This document shows positions 32,701 to 41,200 of a stretch of DNA of 64,000 nucleotides, piece after piece. How positions within the stretch are numbered: the first letter of the stretch is position 1; every line of letters begins with the position of its first letter. Origin of the DNA: Streptomyces marianii (lineage in GTDB: Bacteria; Actinomycetota; Actinomycetes; Streptomycetales; Streptomycetaceae). The stretch lies in contig NZ_VAWE01000001.1 in the NCBI RefSeq assembly GCF_005795905.1, positions 1,426,001-1,490,000 on the forward strand. The letters are read 5' to 3'. Below the pieces are notes generated by a model. That model did no database searches and was not told the origin of the DNA. It was given only the letters and a program-made list of their open reading frames with translations. Both the position numbers and the translations under genes were made by a program.

Positions 32701-34601
32701 ATCCGTCCGATCGCGTCCCGCTCCGTGTCCAGTTCCACGATCCGCAGGCCGTCGGCGGCAGGCAGGCGGTCGCGGACCGCGGACTCGCCGACGACGATCC
32801 GGGCGCCTGAGTCCGCCAGCATGTACGCGAGCCGGTCGTCCGGGAAGGACGGGTCGAGCGGGACGTAGGCGGCGCCCGTCCGGAGGATGCCGAGGAGGCC
32901 GACCGCCATGGCGGAGCCGCGCTCGACGCTCAGGCCGACCAGGGAGCCGGGGCCGGCGCCCAGGGCGACCAGGTGGTGGGCGAGCCGGTTGGCGCGCTCG
33001 TTCAGCTCCCCGTGGGTGAGTGTGGCGTCGTCGGCGATCACCGCGACCGCGTCGGGCGTACGGGCGGCCTGGGCGGCCAGCCGCTCGTGAATGAGCGTGT
33101 CGTCGCCGGAGGTCAGTTCGGTGGCATTCCACTCGGTGGCGACCAGCCGGTGCTCGTCCTCGGTGAGCAGCGGGAGCGTGGCCACGGCCCGGTCCGGGTC
33201 GGCGATCGCGCCGGCGAGCAGGACGCCCAGGTGGCCGCTCATCCTGGCGACGGTGCGCTCGTCGAAGAGTTCGGTGGCGTACTCGACCAGGCCGTGCAGG
33301 CGCCCGTCCCGCTCCTCGAACTCGAAGGTGAGGTCGAACAGCGAGGCGTCCCGGTCGAGTGGGTACGGGGAGACGGTCGCGCCGGACAGCGCCAGGGTGT
33401 CGGCCGGCGTGTTCTGCAGGACGACCATGGCCTGGACGAGCGCGGTGCGGCTGGGGTCGCGCTCCGGCTGGACGGCCTCGACGAGCTTGTCGAAGGGAAC
33501 GTCCTCGTGGGCGAACGCGTCGAGGACGGTGTCCTTGACCCGGGCCAGCAGCTCGGTGAAGGTCAGCCCGGGGGCTGCCTGGGTGCGCAGGACGACGGTG
33601 TTGACGAGGAAGCCGACGAGCTGTTCCAGGTCCTTGTGGCCGCGCGCGGCGGACGAGGTGCCGACGGCGATGTCCTCCTGGTCCGACCAGCGGGCGAAGA
33701 CCGCCTTCACGGCCGCGGTCAGCACCATGAAGAGCGTCGCGCCCTGCTCGCGGGCCAGCTTCTTGACGCCTGCGAGGATGTCGGCGGGCAGTTCGAAGCC
33801 GTACACCGCTCCGGCGGAGGAGCGCGCGGCGGGCCGGGGCCGGTCGGTGGGCAGCTCCAGCGGGGTGATCCCCTTCAGCCGATCCCGCCACCAGGCGAGC
33901 TGCCGGTCGAGCAGTTCGCCGTCCTCCAGCCGCCCGCGCTGCCAGGCCGCGAAGTCCGGGTACTGGACGGCGACCTCGGGCAGGCGGGCCGGGCGCCCCT
34001 CGGTCCGGGCCGTGTACAGCTCGCCCAACTCGCGGGCGATGACGCCCATGGACCAGCCGTCGGTGACGATGTGATGCATCCCCAGGACGCAGACGTGCTC
34101 GTCGTCGGTGAGGCGGACGAGCAGGACACGGACCAGCGGGCCCGTCGTCAGGTCGTACGGGCGCGCCATCTCCGCCCGTACGGCGTCCCTGACGTCGTCC
34201 TCGCCGTCGGCGTCGGCCGTCACCCAGTCGGGGTCGAGCCGGTCGTGGACGATCTGCACGCCCACGCCGTCCAGGGAGCCGAACGTCGTCCGCAGCGCCT
34301 CATGGCGGGCGGTCAGGTCCCGGACGGCGGCGCGCAGCACGTCCGCGTCGAGCGGCCCGCTGATCCGCACGGGCAGCGCCGAGTGGTAGTCGGCGCTCTC
34401 CGGCTCGAAGTCCTCCAGGAACCACAGGCGCTGCTGCCCGAAGGACATCAGCAGGTCGCCGTCGCGCGCGACCGCGGGCACCAGGGGCGCGGCGGTGGCC
34501 GTGGCGGCTCCGCCCCGGCCGGCCAGGCGCTCGGCGAGCACCTCTCGGAGTCGTTCGGGCAGGGCGGCTGTCCGGTCCGCGCGGGAAGACGGCGTGTTCA
34601 T
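22218..34601 (-). CDS. Non-ribosomal peptide synthetase, modules 4-6 (NRPS-2)
   Basis: A 4127-residue synthetase starting at ATG 34599-34601; order C-A-T-E / C-A-T / C-A-T-E. All condensation and epimerisation domains keep HHxxxDG (HHIVTDG, HHIVMDG, HHVVLDG, HHIVTDG, HHLVMDG). Three T domains carry LGGDS with the phosphopantetheine serine. C4 and C6 begin MSFGQQRLWFLEDF (LCL type). C5 begins PLTPMQSGMLFHTL (DCL type), as needed after an epimerase. The last domain is E; there is no TE, so release must be in trans. A5-T5 and A6-T6 are near-identical in DNA (see repeats). It follows the mbtH gene after 258 bases and precedes the dioxygenase by 24 bases. Confidence 0.95.
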   Translation of the reverse strand: MNTPSSRADRTAALPERLREVLAERLAGRGGAATATAAPLVPAVARDGDLLMSFGQQRLWFLEDFEPESADYHSALPVRISGPLDADVLRAAVRDLTARHEALRTTFGSLDGVGVQIVHDRLDPDWVTADADGEDDVRDAVRAEMARPYDLTTGPLVRVLLVRLTDDEHVCVLGMHHIVTDGWSMGVIARELGELYTARTEGRPARLPEVAVQYPDFAAWQRGRLEDGELLDRQLAWWRDRLKGITPLELPTDRPRPAARSSAGAVYGFELPADILAGVKKLAREQGATLFMVLTAAVKAVFARWSDQEDIAVGTSSAARGHKDLEQLVGFLVNTVVLRTQAAPGLTFTELLARVKDTVLDAFAHEDVPFDKLVEAVQPERDPSRTALVQAMVVLQNTPADTLALSGATVSPYPLDRDASLFDLTFEFEERDGRLHGLVEYATELFDERTVARMSGHLGVLLAGAIADPDRAVATLPLLTEDEHRLVATEWNATELTSGDDTLIHERLAAQAARTPDAVAVIADDATLTHGELNERANRLAHHLVALGAGPGSLVGLSVERGSAMAVGLLGILRTGAAYVPLDPSFPDDRLAYMLADSGARIVVGESAVRDRLPAADGLRIVELDTERDAIGRMPVSPPSTTVAPHDLAYVIYTSGSTGNPKGVAVEHRNVRHILAAWDERYGLEDLKPRFLSVSSLSVDLFFADLIRSLPFGGALIIASKDVTTEPPALLDLIAETGATGLEIVPSLLNAVLQEVERRGEDFPPLRLISVGSEGWRVEDCRTLLRRIRRDCVVVNAYGGTEATIDSTVFVPNEENLGGSVYVPIGRPLPNTRVYVLDTHMNLVPPGVPGEIWIGGDGVARGYHGRPDLTAERFVDSPFVPGDRLYRTGDRARRPAGGELEFLGRADDQVKIRGFRIELGEVESALLTHPDVRDAVVLARQEDSGRRRLVAYVVTDGAGAEARTSDLRSHLAGTLPDYMVPALFVSLEGLPLTPSGKVDRRALPEPEVRAGGPGSDYTAPRDGTEEILAAVWADVLGVEKVGVHDNFFDLGGDSILSIQVVSRARRAGLHLTSKLLFLHQSIAALAGVVDTAERPSAAAPAEVSGRAELTPIQNWFFTEHTVDPHHYAMSVHLGLAPGTDTALLERALDAVVTHHDALRMRYTRQGTEWIQEYGDRPTGLLTVRDITDAEDVDRALNDAALDAQRSLDLSTGTLVKGVHIRFGDGETSRLFLAVHHIVMDGVSWRVVLEDLATAYEQLAHGRPADLGAKTSSYQQWAQHLTAHVRDGGLDHEVDHWRSVDPDNAPALPVDHPAGRNVTAAEQTVEVRLGHEETAALLHRVPSVYRTQINDVLVTALSRTLADWTGADRLVLGLEGHGREEIFDDLDLSRTVGWYTTHFPVALTLPAGRAWGETVKSVKEQLRAVPGRGLGYDALRFLSPAGTPGHALRDDRLPPISFNYLGQWDGTTTRDGLIRDRLPALGHDHAPDEPRPYLLDVVGMVEDGSLGFTWIFSGEVFDRSTVERVAHEHLTALRALLEHCQDPASGGATPSDFPLAGLDQAAVDRIAGDGRDVEDVYPLTPMQSGMLFHTLAEPGSGAYFEQTSFVLDGVREPELLERAWQHVTDHLEILRGAVVWEQVDRPLLVVRTHAEPPVVHLDWRDLTADGQARALERHLAEDRARGIDLSAAPLMRIAIARTSDTSVRVVRTSHHVVLDGWSTFQMLDELTTAYRAVLAGEQPALPARRPFSAYVEWLERQDLTEAEAYWRALLDGFDEPTALPYDRRPTATHRAQSAERLVTRLSADASRRLYGFARAHRLTVNAVVQGAWALLLSRYAGEHDVVFGATVSGRPADLPGGDSMVGMLINTLPVRVGIDGDAPVGEWLARVQQAQVEARQYEYVPLPRIQGWSPVERGTNLFDSLVAFENFPVDGDTGHADDGVRLHGLEGADVTNFPLNLVAYAGEELAYALAYDPELFDASTVERIAAHLNAVLTGMAEAPEQPVSAVSMFAVGEWERVVGEWSGVGGVGAWEGTVHGWVAERAVLSPDAVAVVFEGGSLTYRELEESANRLAWHLVGLGAGPGRLVALSVERGLQMVVGLLGILKSGAAYVPLDPAYPAERLAFMLEDSGAGLLVTHGGLGSGLPVAGVRVVDLDAEGEVVAGLPVSAPEVSVSASDLAYVIYTSGSTGRPKGVAVEHRSVLHLLANCQPLYGFGVDDVWTVFHSYAFDFSVWELWGALATGGRVVVVGGDTARSPEAMWDLLRRERVTVLSQTPSMFRELVEEAAGSSAPVLPDLRWVVFGGEALEPKHVSGWFGRYASAGTRLVNMYGITETTVHVTFQEIGAGHVAAGGRLPVGRPLPGYRVFLLDERGEPVPVGVAGEIHVAGGGVARGYLHRPGLTAERFPVSSFGAPGERMYRSGDVARWRADGTLEYLGRADEQVKVRGFRIELGEIETVLVGHDRVRECVVVAHEGADGHRRLVAYVVADGELPVVELRAHLSGLLPDYMVPAVFVALERLPLTPSGKVDRRSLPEPEVRAQRPGTVYTAPRNDTEEALAAIWADVLGAERVGVHDNFFELGGDSILSIQITSHARRALGTRLSPRLLFEAPTVAELAAAVVPDEPADGPAIPAVPRDGLLPMSFGQQRLWFLEDFNEGGTEYHSAVGMRLSGPLDADALRAAVGDLVARHEALRTTFDVVDGRGVQIVHPVLEPEWRAGEATSEQRLRALAQEELARPYDLRNGPLVRVLLVRLGSDEHVCVLGMHHIVTDGWSMGVASRELGELYAARAEGRGSALPRVAVQYPDFAAWQRGRLEDGGLLEEQLDWWRERLDGITPLELPTDRPRPAVRSSKGAVLGFEVPAATVEGLRKLASAHDASLFMALTAAVKAVFARYTGQRDIAVGTASAGRSGGGLEQLVGFLVNTVVLRSEVDPEASFDTLLGQVKSTVLDAFAREDVPFERLVEAVQPQRDTSRTPLVQAMVVLQNAPGMHPGLGDVRVSEYPLERDTALFDLTIEFEEHEGGLRALVEYSGELFDASTIARFGDHLNTLLGAAVNDPGRPVSALPMFAVGEWERVVGEWSGVGGVGAWEGTVHGWVAERAVLSPDAVAVVFEGGSLTYRELEESANRLAWHLVGLGAGPGRLVALSVERGLQMVVGLLGILKSGAAYVPLDPAYPAERLAFMLEDSGAGLLVTHGGLGSGLPVAGVRVVDLDAEGEVVAGLPVSAPEVSVSASDLAYVIYTSGSTGRPKGVAVEHRSVLHLLANCQPLYGFGVDDVWTVFHSYAFDFSVWELWGALATGGRVVVVGGDTARSPEAMWDLLRRERVTVLSQTPSMFRELVEEAAGSSAPVLPDLRWVVFGGEALEPKHVSGWFGRYASAGTRLVNMYGITETTVHVTFQEIGAGHVAAGGRLPVGRPLPGYRVFLLDERGEPVPVGVAGEIHVAGGGVARGYLHRPGLTAERFPVSSFGAPGERMYRSGDVARWRADGTLEYLGRADEQVKVRGFRIELGEIETVLVGHDRVRECVVVAHEGADGHRRLVAYVVADGELPVVELRAHLSGLLPDYMVPAVFVALERLPLTPSGKVDRRSLPEPEVRAQRPGTVYTAPRNDTEEALAAIWADVLGAERVGVHDNFFELGGDSILSIQITSHARRAGLRLTTKLMFVHQTVAELASVVQRADAGGTDGDDAAEASGAVELTPIQRWFFDKHTAHPDQYAMSVHVTLAPDTDPAVLERALGAVVAHHDALRMRYADDGTGHWTQEYGERPTGLLTVRDVAAAPHPEQALHAAALEAQHALDLRGGRLVKGVFLRMPDAAAPPRLFLAVHHLVMDGVSWRVVLEDLATVYGQLSDGRKADLGAKSSSYQQWARRLTELVRSGGLDHETAYWRKASSGVVDIPCDGPAPNTYGELAVESAVLDRSETAALLQRVPAAFRTQINDVLLAALGRVLDQWAGSPVTVALEGHGREELFDDVDLSRTVGWFTTIYPVTLDVPEGPWDTALKAVKKALRKLPGRGLGYGALRYLSEPGSHAHTALAAAPHPRISFNYLGQWDGTTSDSGLIRDRLDGLGADQAPGQTRPHLIDVVAAVVDGELRIDWMYAPSAHTPITVRRLVDGFATALRQIVAAAGN
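23646..25411 (-). repeat. A-T didomain duplication, module 6 copy (1766 bp)
   Basis: Direct repeat of 26820-28585 with an offset of 3174 bases. I found a single difference, A at 23796 versus G at 26970, which is silent. The unit runs from the C/A linker (MFAVGEWERVV) through the T domain helix (SHARRA). Confidence 0.95.
26780..29890 (-). other. NRPS module 5: C(DCL)-A(Thr-like)-T
   Basis: C5 begins near 29880 (PLTPMQSGMLFHTL) and has HHVVLDGWS near 29470, the DCL form expected after an epimerising module. A5 is the twin of A6, with the same D-F-W-S-V-G-M-V-H-K pocket, so the same amino acid (Thr-like) is expected. No E domain follows T5, so this residue stays L. The next C domain (C6) is LCL, which agrees. 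Confidence 0.8.
26820..28585 (-). repeat. A-T didomain duplication, module 5 copy (1766 bp)
   Basis: Twin of 23646-25411. Flanks differ at both ends: LGTRL follows in the module-5 copy and GLRLT in the module-6 copy. Confidence 0.95.
29930..34480 (-). other. NRPS module 4: C(LCL)-A(basic residue?)-T-E
   Basis: C4 starts near 34450, A4 spans about 33180-31560, T4 is near 31450 and E4 is about 31280-29930. The core-A4 region reads SVDLFFADL in place of the usual FDxSxxE. Aligned to GrsA the pocket is D-L-A-E-I-V-A-I-D-K. Acidic residues at positions 278 (E) and 331 (D) are seen in Orn- and Arg-activating domains (Orn code DVGEIGSIDK), suggesting a basic substrate. E4 predicts a D residue in the product. 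Confidence 0.65.
31300..31700 (-). repeat. 401-bp perfect repeat, module 4 copy (A-T linker and T domain)
   Basis: Identical by eye to 39674-40074 (offset 8374). It covers the end of A (PDYMVPALF... through PSGKVDRR), all of the T domain and the linker to E. A further about 70 bases near 31111-31183 also match 39485-39557 almost perfectly. Confidence 0.9.
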
Positions 34602-34859
34602 TGGAAGGATCCCCCAGGGGAGTGCGTTCGGCGGGTCGGGGAGACGTCCCCCGGCGGTGGTGTCCGGAGCGGTTGCTGCCCGGTCGGTGGTGACGGGACG
34701 CCGGCACCGGGTCGATGACGACCGCGTGCTCCCTGGCCGGCGCCCGGGCGCCGGGACGGCCGAGGCCGGAGCGTCTCCACGCCGGGGAGTGCGGCCGACG
34801 TACCGGCGCCGGAACGCCATGGTCGGAGCGTCCGTGGCCGGGGTGGCGGCGTGGTGGCG
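34602..34859 (-). other. 258-base gap between mbtH and NRPS-2
   Basis: No open frame or hairpin I can support. It is long for an operon spacer, so an internal promoter for NRPS-2 and downstream genes is possible. Confidence 0.4.
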
Positions 34860-35066
34860 TCAGTCGGCGGTGGCGCGCAGGCTCCGAGGGCGCATGTCGG
34901 TCCAGTTGGCCTCGACGTACGCGAGGCACTCCTCGCGGGCCCGGTCGGTGAGGACGGCCGTCCAGCCGTCCGGGACGGCGGTGCCGGTGGGCCACAGCGA
35001 GTGCTGGCCCTCCTCGTTGACGAGGACGTCGTAGGAACGGTCGGTCTTCTCAAAGGGGTTGGACAC
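34860..35066 (-). CDS. MbtH-like protein
   Basis: A small chaperone that binds adenylation domains and is needed for folding or activity of many NRPSs. 68 residues starting at GTG 35064-35066, with AAAGG upstream. The full signature is present: NPFEKTDRSYDVLVNEEGQH, SLWPTG, VPDGW, and the closing YVEANWTDMRPRSL. It lies 37 bases after NRPS-1, between the two synthetase genes. At least one A domain here presumably depends on it. Confidence 0.95.
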   Translation of the reverse strand: MSNPFEKTDRSYDVLVNEEGQHSLWPTGTAVPDGWTAVLTDRAREECLAYVEANWTDMRPRSLRATAD

Positions 35067-35103
35067 GATGGACCTTTCTGAAGGAAGGGGGGAGCGAGGT
35101 GGG

Positions 35104-38100
35104 TCAGGGGGTTCGGGCAGCCGCTTCCAGCTCGGCAAGGATCAGCTCCTCGACACCCTCGGCGGTCTCGGCGACCGTCGGCTGGTCGAAGAGCGCCCTG
35201 GGGGTCAAGTCGGTCCCGAAGAGGTCGTTGATCCGCGACGCCGTGCGCAGGGCGAGCAGTGAATCGCCGCCGAGCTCGAAGAAGTTGTCGTGGACGCCGA
35301 CCCGTTCGACACCCAGCAGCTCCTGCCATGCCTCGGCGATCAACTGCTCGGTGGACGTCGCCGGGGCCTCGTACCGTGTGCCGGTGGCGAGCCGCTGCTC
35401 CGGGGCGGGCAGCGCCTTCCGGTCGACCTTTCCGTTGGCGGTCAGGGGCAGTGCGTCCAGGGTGGTGAACGCCGCCGGGAGCATGTGCTCAGGCAGCGAT
35501 GCCGCCAGGTGGGCGCGCAGCTCCGCAGCTCCGGGCAACAGTGTGGAGCCGGCCGGGACCAGGTGGCCGACCAGGACTGTGCGACCCGACCCGGGGTCGG
35601 TGTGGGGGACGACGGCTGCGTCGCCGACGGCCCGGTGGGCCACGAGCGCCGCCTCGATCTCGCCCGTCTCGACGCGGAAGCCGCGGATCTTGACCTGGCC
35701 GTCCGTGCGGCCGAGGAAATCCAGCGTGCCGTCCGGCCGCCAGGCCACCAGGTCCCCGGAGCGGTACATCCGCGCACCGGGGGCGCCCAACGGGTCGGCG
35801 ACGAAGCGTTCCGCCGTCATCCCGGCCCGGCCGAGATAGCCGCGGGCCAACCCCTCGCCGGCGATGTACAGCTCGCCCGATACGCCGACGGGGGCTGGTT
35901 CGAGCGCCTCGGTCAGGACGTACACACGGGTGTTGGCGAGCGGGGAGCCCAGCGGCACGGAGCCGGTGCCCAGGGCGCCGCGCAGATCGTGCGTCGTGGT
36001 GAACGTGGTGGCCTCGGTGGGGCCGTACCCGTTGGTGAGCCGCAGGGCGGGGAGGGCGTCCAGGACTCGGGCACAGTGCTCCGGCGAGAGCCGATCGCCG
36101 CCCGCGACGAGCTGGCGCAGGTCCCGCAGGACATCGATGTCGTCGTCGACGATCTGGTGGAACAGGCCTGCGGTGAGCCAGAGATGGGTGACACCGTGCT
36201 CCTTGAGGAACCGGCCCAGCTCGGCCGTCGTGGGCAGCTGCGGCGGGTGCACGGCCAGCCGCGCTCCGCGCAACAGTGCAGCCCACAGTTCGAACGTCGA
36301 CGCGTCGAAGGACAGTGAGGCGAACTGCGCCATCGTGTCCCCCCTGCCGATGTCGGTGTACACCGTCCCGTGGACCAGCCGGACGACGGCCCGGTGCGGA
36401 GTGAGCACGCCCTTGGGGTGGCCGGTCGAACCGGAGGTGTAGAGGACGTAGGCGAGCTGGTCCGGCGCCGGGGACGCCGGCGCCGTGTCTGCGGGCCTGG
36501 CGGAGATCGCCGTCGCGTCCCGGTCCAGGTCGACGATCCGGACCTCGCACGAGGGCAGACCGTCGCGCAGCTTCGCCTCGGTGACCAGCAGCTTCACCCC
36601 GGCGTTGCCCATCATGTACGCCAGCCGTTCGGCCGGGTGATCCGGGTCCAGCGGAACGTACGCGGCCCCCGCCTTGAGGACGGCGAGCAGCGCGACGACC
36701 GCGTGCGCTCCGCGCTCCAGGCATATGCCCACGAGGTCTTCCGGGCCGGTGCCGAGGGAAGTGAGGTGGTGGGCCAGCCGGTTGGCCCGCTCGTCCAGCT
36801 CCCGGTACGTCAGGTCCTCTCCCGCGTAGGTGAGGGCGACGTCGTCGGGTTGCTCGGCGGCCCGGGCCGCGAACAGCTCCGGAAGGGACGCCTCGGGCAG
36901 CTCGTGAGCGGTGTCGTTCCAGGTGCGCACGGTCAGCTCGGCCTCGGCCCCGCTGAGCATCGGCACTGCGGACACCCTCAGGTCTCCGTCGGCGGGGAGG
37001 GAGGTGAGCAGGGTCTCCAGGTGGCCGCAGAGCCGGGCGGCGGCCACCTCGTCGTACAGCTCCGCGTCGTACGCGAGGGTGTAGGCCAACTCGTCGCCCG
37101 CGTAGGCGACCAGGTTGAGGGGGTAGTTGGTGGCCTCGGTGCCGGCGAGGCCGCGGACACGCAACCCGTGGGCGGCGGCGGCCTCGTCGTCCATCGGGTA
37201 GTTCTCGAAGACGACCAGGCTGCGGAAGAGGTCGTCGCCGCGCTTGACGGCACTGCACGCCTGGATGCGCGGCAGCGGTACGTACTCGTAGTGGCGTGCC
37301 TCGACCTGGGCGCGCTGGATCTCCGCCAGCCATGCGGTCACCGGGGCCGTGTCGTCGACGCGGACCCGGACCGGGAGGGTGTTGATGAGCATGCCGATCA
37401 TCGAGTCGGCGCCCGGGAGATCGGCCGGGCGGCCCGAGACGGTGGCGCCGAAGACCACGTCCCGCTCCCCCGCGTGCCGGGCCAGCAGCAGCGCCCAGGC
37501 GCCCTGAAGCACGGTGTTGACGGTGAGCCGGTGCCTGCGGGCGAAATCGAACAGTTCGCGGGATGCCTCCGGCGCAAGGCGCCGCACGATCCGCCCGGTG
37601 GTGCCGGTGCGGTGGCCGGACGCGCCGTGCCGGACCGTGGGCAGCGGCGTCGGCGCGTCGAACCCGTCGAGGGTCTCGCGCCAGTACGCCTCGGCCTCGT
37701 CCAGGTCCTGCCGCTCCAGCCAGTCCACGTAGGCCCGGAAGGGCCTGCGGGCGGGCAACGCGGGTTCCCGGCCGGCGGCGAGGTCCGCGTACGCGGTGTG
37801 GGTCTGGGCCAGAACGTCGAAGGCGGACCAGCCGTCGAGGAGGACATGGTGGAAGGCGCACACCAGCCGGACGGAGGTGTCCGTCAGCCGGATGAGGGTG
37901 AGCCGCATCAGCGGAGCGCTGGTCAGGTCGACGGGCCGTGCGCGGTCCTCGGCGAGGAAGCGGCGTACCGCCTCGTCCCGCTCACCGGCAGGCACGTCAC
38001 GCCAGTCGAGGTGGGTGACGGGCATGTCGGCCCGGCGCCGGACCACCATCAGCGGACGCTCGACGTCCTGCCACTCCAGGGCGGCACGCAGCACGCCGAC

Positions 38101-38270
38101 GTGGTCGGCGACCCGCTGCCAGGCACGGGCGAGGAGGGCGGGGTCGGTGACGCCGTCGAGCTCGAAGGTCATCTGCTCGGAGTAGGTGCCCGAGTCCGAC
38201 AGGGTGTGGAAGAGCATGCCGCTCTGCATGGGCGTGAGCGGGTGGATGTCCTCGATGTCGCGTCCGGTTC
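35104..38270 (-). other. NRPS module 3: C(DCL)-A(Val)-T
   Basis: C3 starts near 38260, A3 is about 36960-35380 and T3 is near 35270. The pocket aligned to GrsA reads D-A-F-W-V-G-G-T-F-K, one conservative change from the valine code DAFWIGGTFK. There is no E domain, so L-Val is predicted. C4 of the next protein is LCL type, which agrees. Confidence 0.85.
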
Positions 38271-41200
38271 CGGCGATCCGGTCCACGGCTGCCTGGTCGA
38301 GCCGGGCCAGCGGGAAGTCGGACGGTGTCACGCCGCCGCTCTCGGGGCGCAGGCAGTGCTCCACCACGCCGCGCAGGGCGGCGAGGAACGCGTCGGCGAG
38401 CTGCTGGACGGTGTCGGTGCGGTGGACGCCGGGGGCGTGGATCCAGTCGATGCGCAGTTCACCGTCGCCGACGTCGGCAACGATGTCGATGAGGTGCGGG
38501 CGGGGCTGCTCGGGGGCCTGGTCGGTGCCGAGCGGCGCAAGGCGGGCGCGCACCAGACCGCTGTCGCTGGTGATGCCGTCCCACTGGCCAAGGTAGTTGA
38601 AGCTGATCTCGGGGGGCGGAGCGGTGGCGAGGGCGGTGTGCGCGGGACTGCCCGGCTCCGACAGGTGGCGCAGGGCTCCGTGGCCGATGCCGCGGCCCGG
38701 GACGGCCCGCAGCTGCTCCTTCAGGGACTTCAGAGCCTGCCCCCAGTCGCCGTCGGGGACGTCCAGGGTGACGGGGTGGATGGTGGTGAACCAGCCGACG
38801 GTGCGGGACAGGTCGATGTCGTCGAAGAGTTCCTCGCGGCCGTGGCCTTCGAGGGCGATGGTGACGGGGGCGCCCGTCCAGTCGCGCAGAACGCGGCCGA
38901 GGGCGGTCAGCAGGACGTCGTTGATGTGGGTGCGATATGCGGCGGGTACGCGCTGCAGCAGGGCCTCGGTCTCGGCGCGGCTGAGGCGTACGGAGGCGCT
39001 GGCCGCGTCCCCGAAGGTGTTGGCTCTGATGTCGTGGCCGTCGCGGGGCAGCGGACGGACGGCGCCGGACGTCTCCTGCCAGTGGGGGATCTCGTCGTCG
39101 AGGGCGCCGGAGCGGACGTGTGCGGCCAGGCGCCGCGCCCACTGCTGACAGCTGCTCGACTTGACGCCGAGGTCGACGGTCCGCCCCTCTGCCAGTTGTG
39201 CGTACGCGGTGGCCAGGTCCTCCAGGACGACGCGCCAGGACACCCCGTCCATCACCAGGTGGTGCACCGTCAGGAACAGACGGGGCAGCCGGGACGGGCC
39301 GAGGCGGAAGAACACCCCCTTGGCCAGAACTCCGCTCATCAGGTCGAGCGAGCGCTGCGCCGCGAGGGCGGCATCGTGCAGGGCGGCGTCCCGCTCCTCG
39401 TCCGCGAGGGCGGAGAGGTCTCGCACGGTCAGCGGCTGCGCGGGGGCGCCGCCGCCGTACTCCTGGATCCACTCGGTGCCCTGGCGCGTGTAGCGCATAC
39501 GCAGGGCGTCGTGGTGGGTGACCACCGCGTCGAGCGCCCTCTCCAGCAGCGCGGTGTCGGTCTCCGGGGCCAGTTCGACCTGTACCGACATGCCGTAGTG
39601 GTGGGGGTTGACGGTGTGTTCGGTGAAGAACCAGTCCTGGATGGGGGTGAGGGCGACCTCGCCCGCGGCATCGGCCGGTGCGGCGGCGGAGGGCCGCTCG
39701 GCAGTGTCCACGACTCCCGCGAGGGCGGCGATGCTCTGGTGGAGGAACAGCAGTTTCGAGGTGAGGTGGAGTCCGGCCCGGCGGGCACGGGAGACGACCT
39801 GGATGGACAGGATCGAGTCCCCGCCCAGGTCGAAGAAGTTGTCGTGGACACCGACCTTCTCCACCCCGAGGACGTCCGCCCAGACGGCGGCGAGGATCTC
39901 CTCCGTCCCGTCGCGCGGCGCGGTGTAATCCGAACCGGGCCCACCCGCCCGGACCTCGGGCTCGGGCAGGGCCCGCCGGTCCACCTTGCCGCTCGGAGTG
40001 AGCGGCAGCCCCTCCAGCGACACGAACAACGCGGGCACCATGTAGTCCGGCAGCGTGCCGGCGAGGTGGGAGCGGAGCTCACCGGTGGTGAGGTCGTGGT
40101 CGGTCACCAGGTAGCCGACCAGGCGCGCCCGGCCGGCCTCGTCGCGGTGGACGGCCACCACCGCGTCCCGCACGTCCGGGTGGCGGCCCAGGGCGGTCTC
40201 GATCTCGCCGAGCTCGATGCGGAAGCCGCGGACCTTGACCTGGTCGTCGGCGCGCCCCAGGTACTCGAGGCTGCCGTCGGCCCGCCAGCGGGCCACGTCA
40301 CCCGAGCGGTACATGCGCTCGCCCGGCGCGCCGTACGGGTCGGCCGTGAAGCGCTCGGCAGTCAGGCCGGGCCGCCCGTGGTAGCCGCGGGCCAGGTGCG
40401 GGCCGGCGATGTACAGCTCGCCCGGCACGCCGACGGGCACGGGCTGGAGCGCCGCGTCGAGCAGCCGGATGCTGGTGTTGGGCAGCGGGGTGCCGATGGG
40501 GGGCACCGCCCCGCCGGTGAGCGGCGCGCTCATGGTGGCGACGACGGTGGACTCGGTGGGCCCGTAGGCGTTGATCATCCGCCGGCCGGCCGACCAGCGG
40601 GCCACCAGGTCGCCTGTGCTGGCCTCGCCGCCCACGACCAGGGTGCGCAGTCCGTCGAGGCCCTCGGGCGTCAGGGTGGCCACGGCGGAGGGAGCCAGCA
40701 GGGTGTGGGTGATGCGGCGTTCGCGCAGGAAGGTGTGGAGCGCCTCGCCGACGAGCGGCCCGTGCGGCGGCAGGACGAGCGTGGCGCCCGCCGGCAGGGC
40801 CATCAGGACTTCCATGACGGCGCCGTCGAACGAGGAGGAGGCGAACTGCAGGACTCGGCTGTCCTCCGTGACCTCCAGCCGCGCGATCTCGGCGGCGGCG
40901 AGGTTGCCGATCCCGCGGTGCGGGACGAGGACGCCCTTGGGGGTGCCGGTGGAGCCCGAGGTGTAGATGACGTACGCGAGGTCATCGGCACGCGGGGCCG
41001 GCTCGGGTGCGGCGGTGGGGAGCGCGGCGAGCTTCCCGGCGTCCCGGGCGAGGTCCACGACGTCCGCGCCGGTGTCCGGCAGGCGCCGTACGAGCTCGGT
41101 GCGGGTGACGACGATCCGGGCGCCGGAGTCCCGGAGCATGAAGGCCAGCCGGTCCGCCGGGTAGCCGGGGTCCAGGGGCAGGTAGGCGGCACCGGCCTTC

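Noticed and set aside
21336..32810. Very long plus-strand open frame (3824 codons) opposite NRPS-2
   Set aside because: It is antisense to a well-supported synthetase with intact motifs. High GC suppresses stop codons on the opposite strand, and the translation is low-complexity His/Arg/Gln/Gly-rich.
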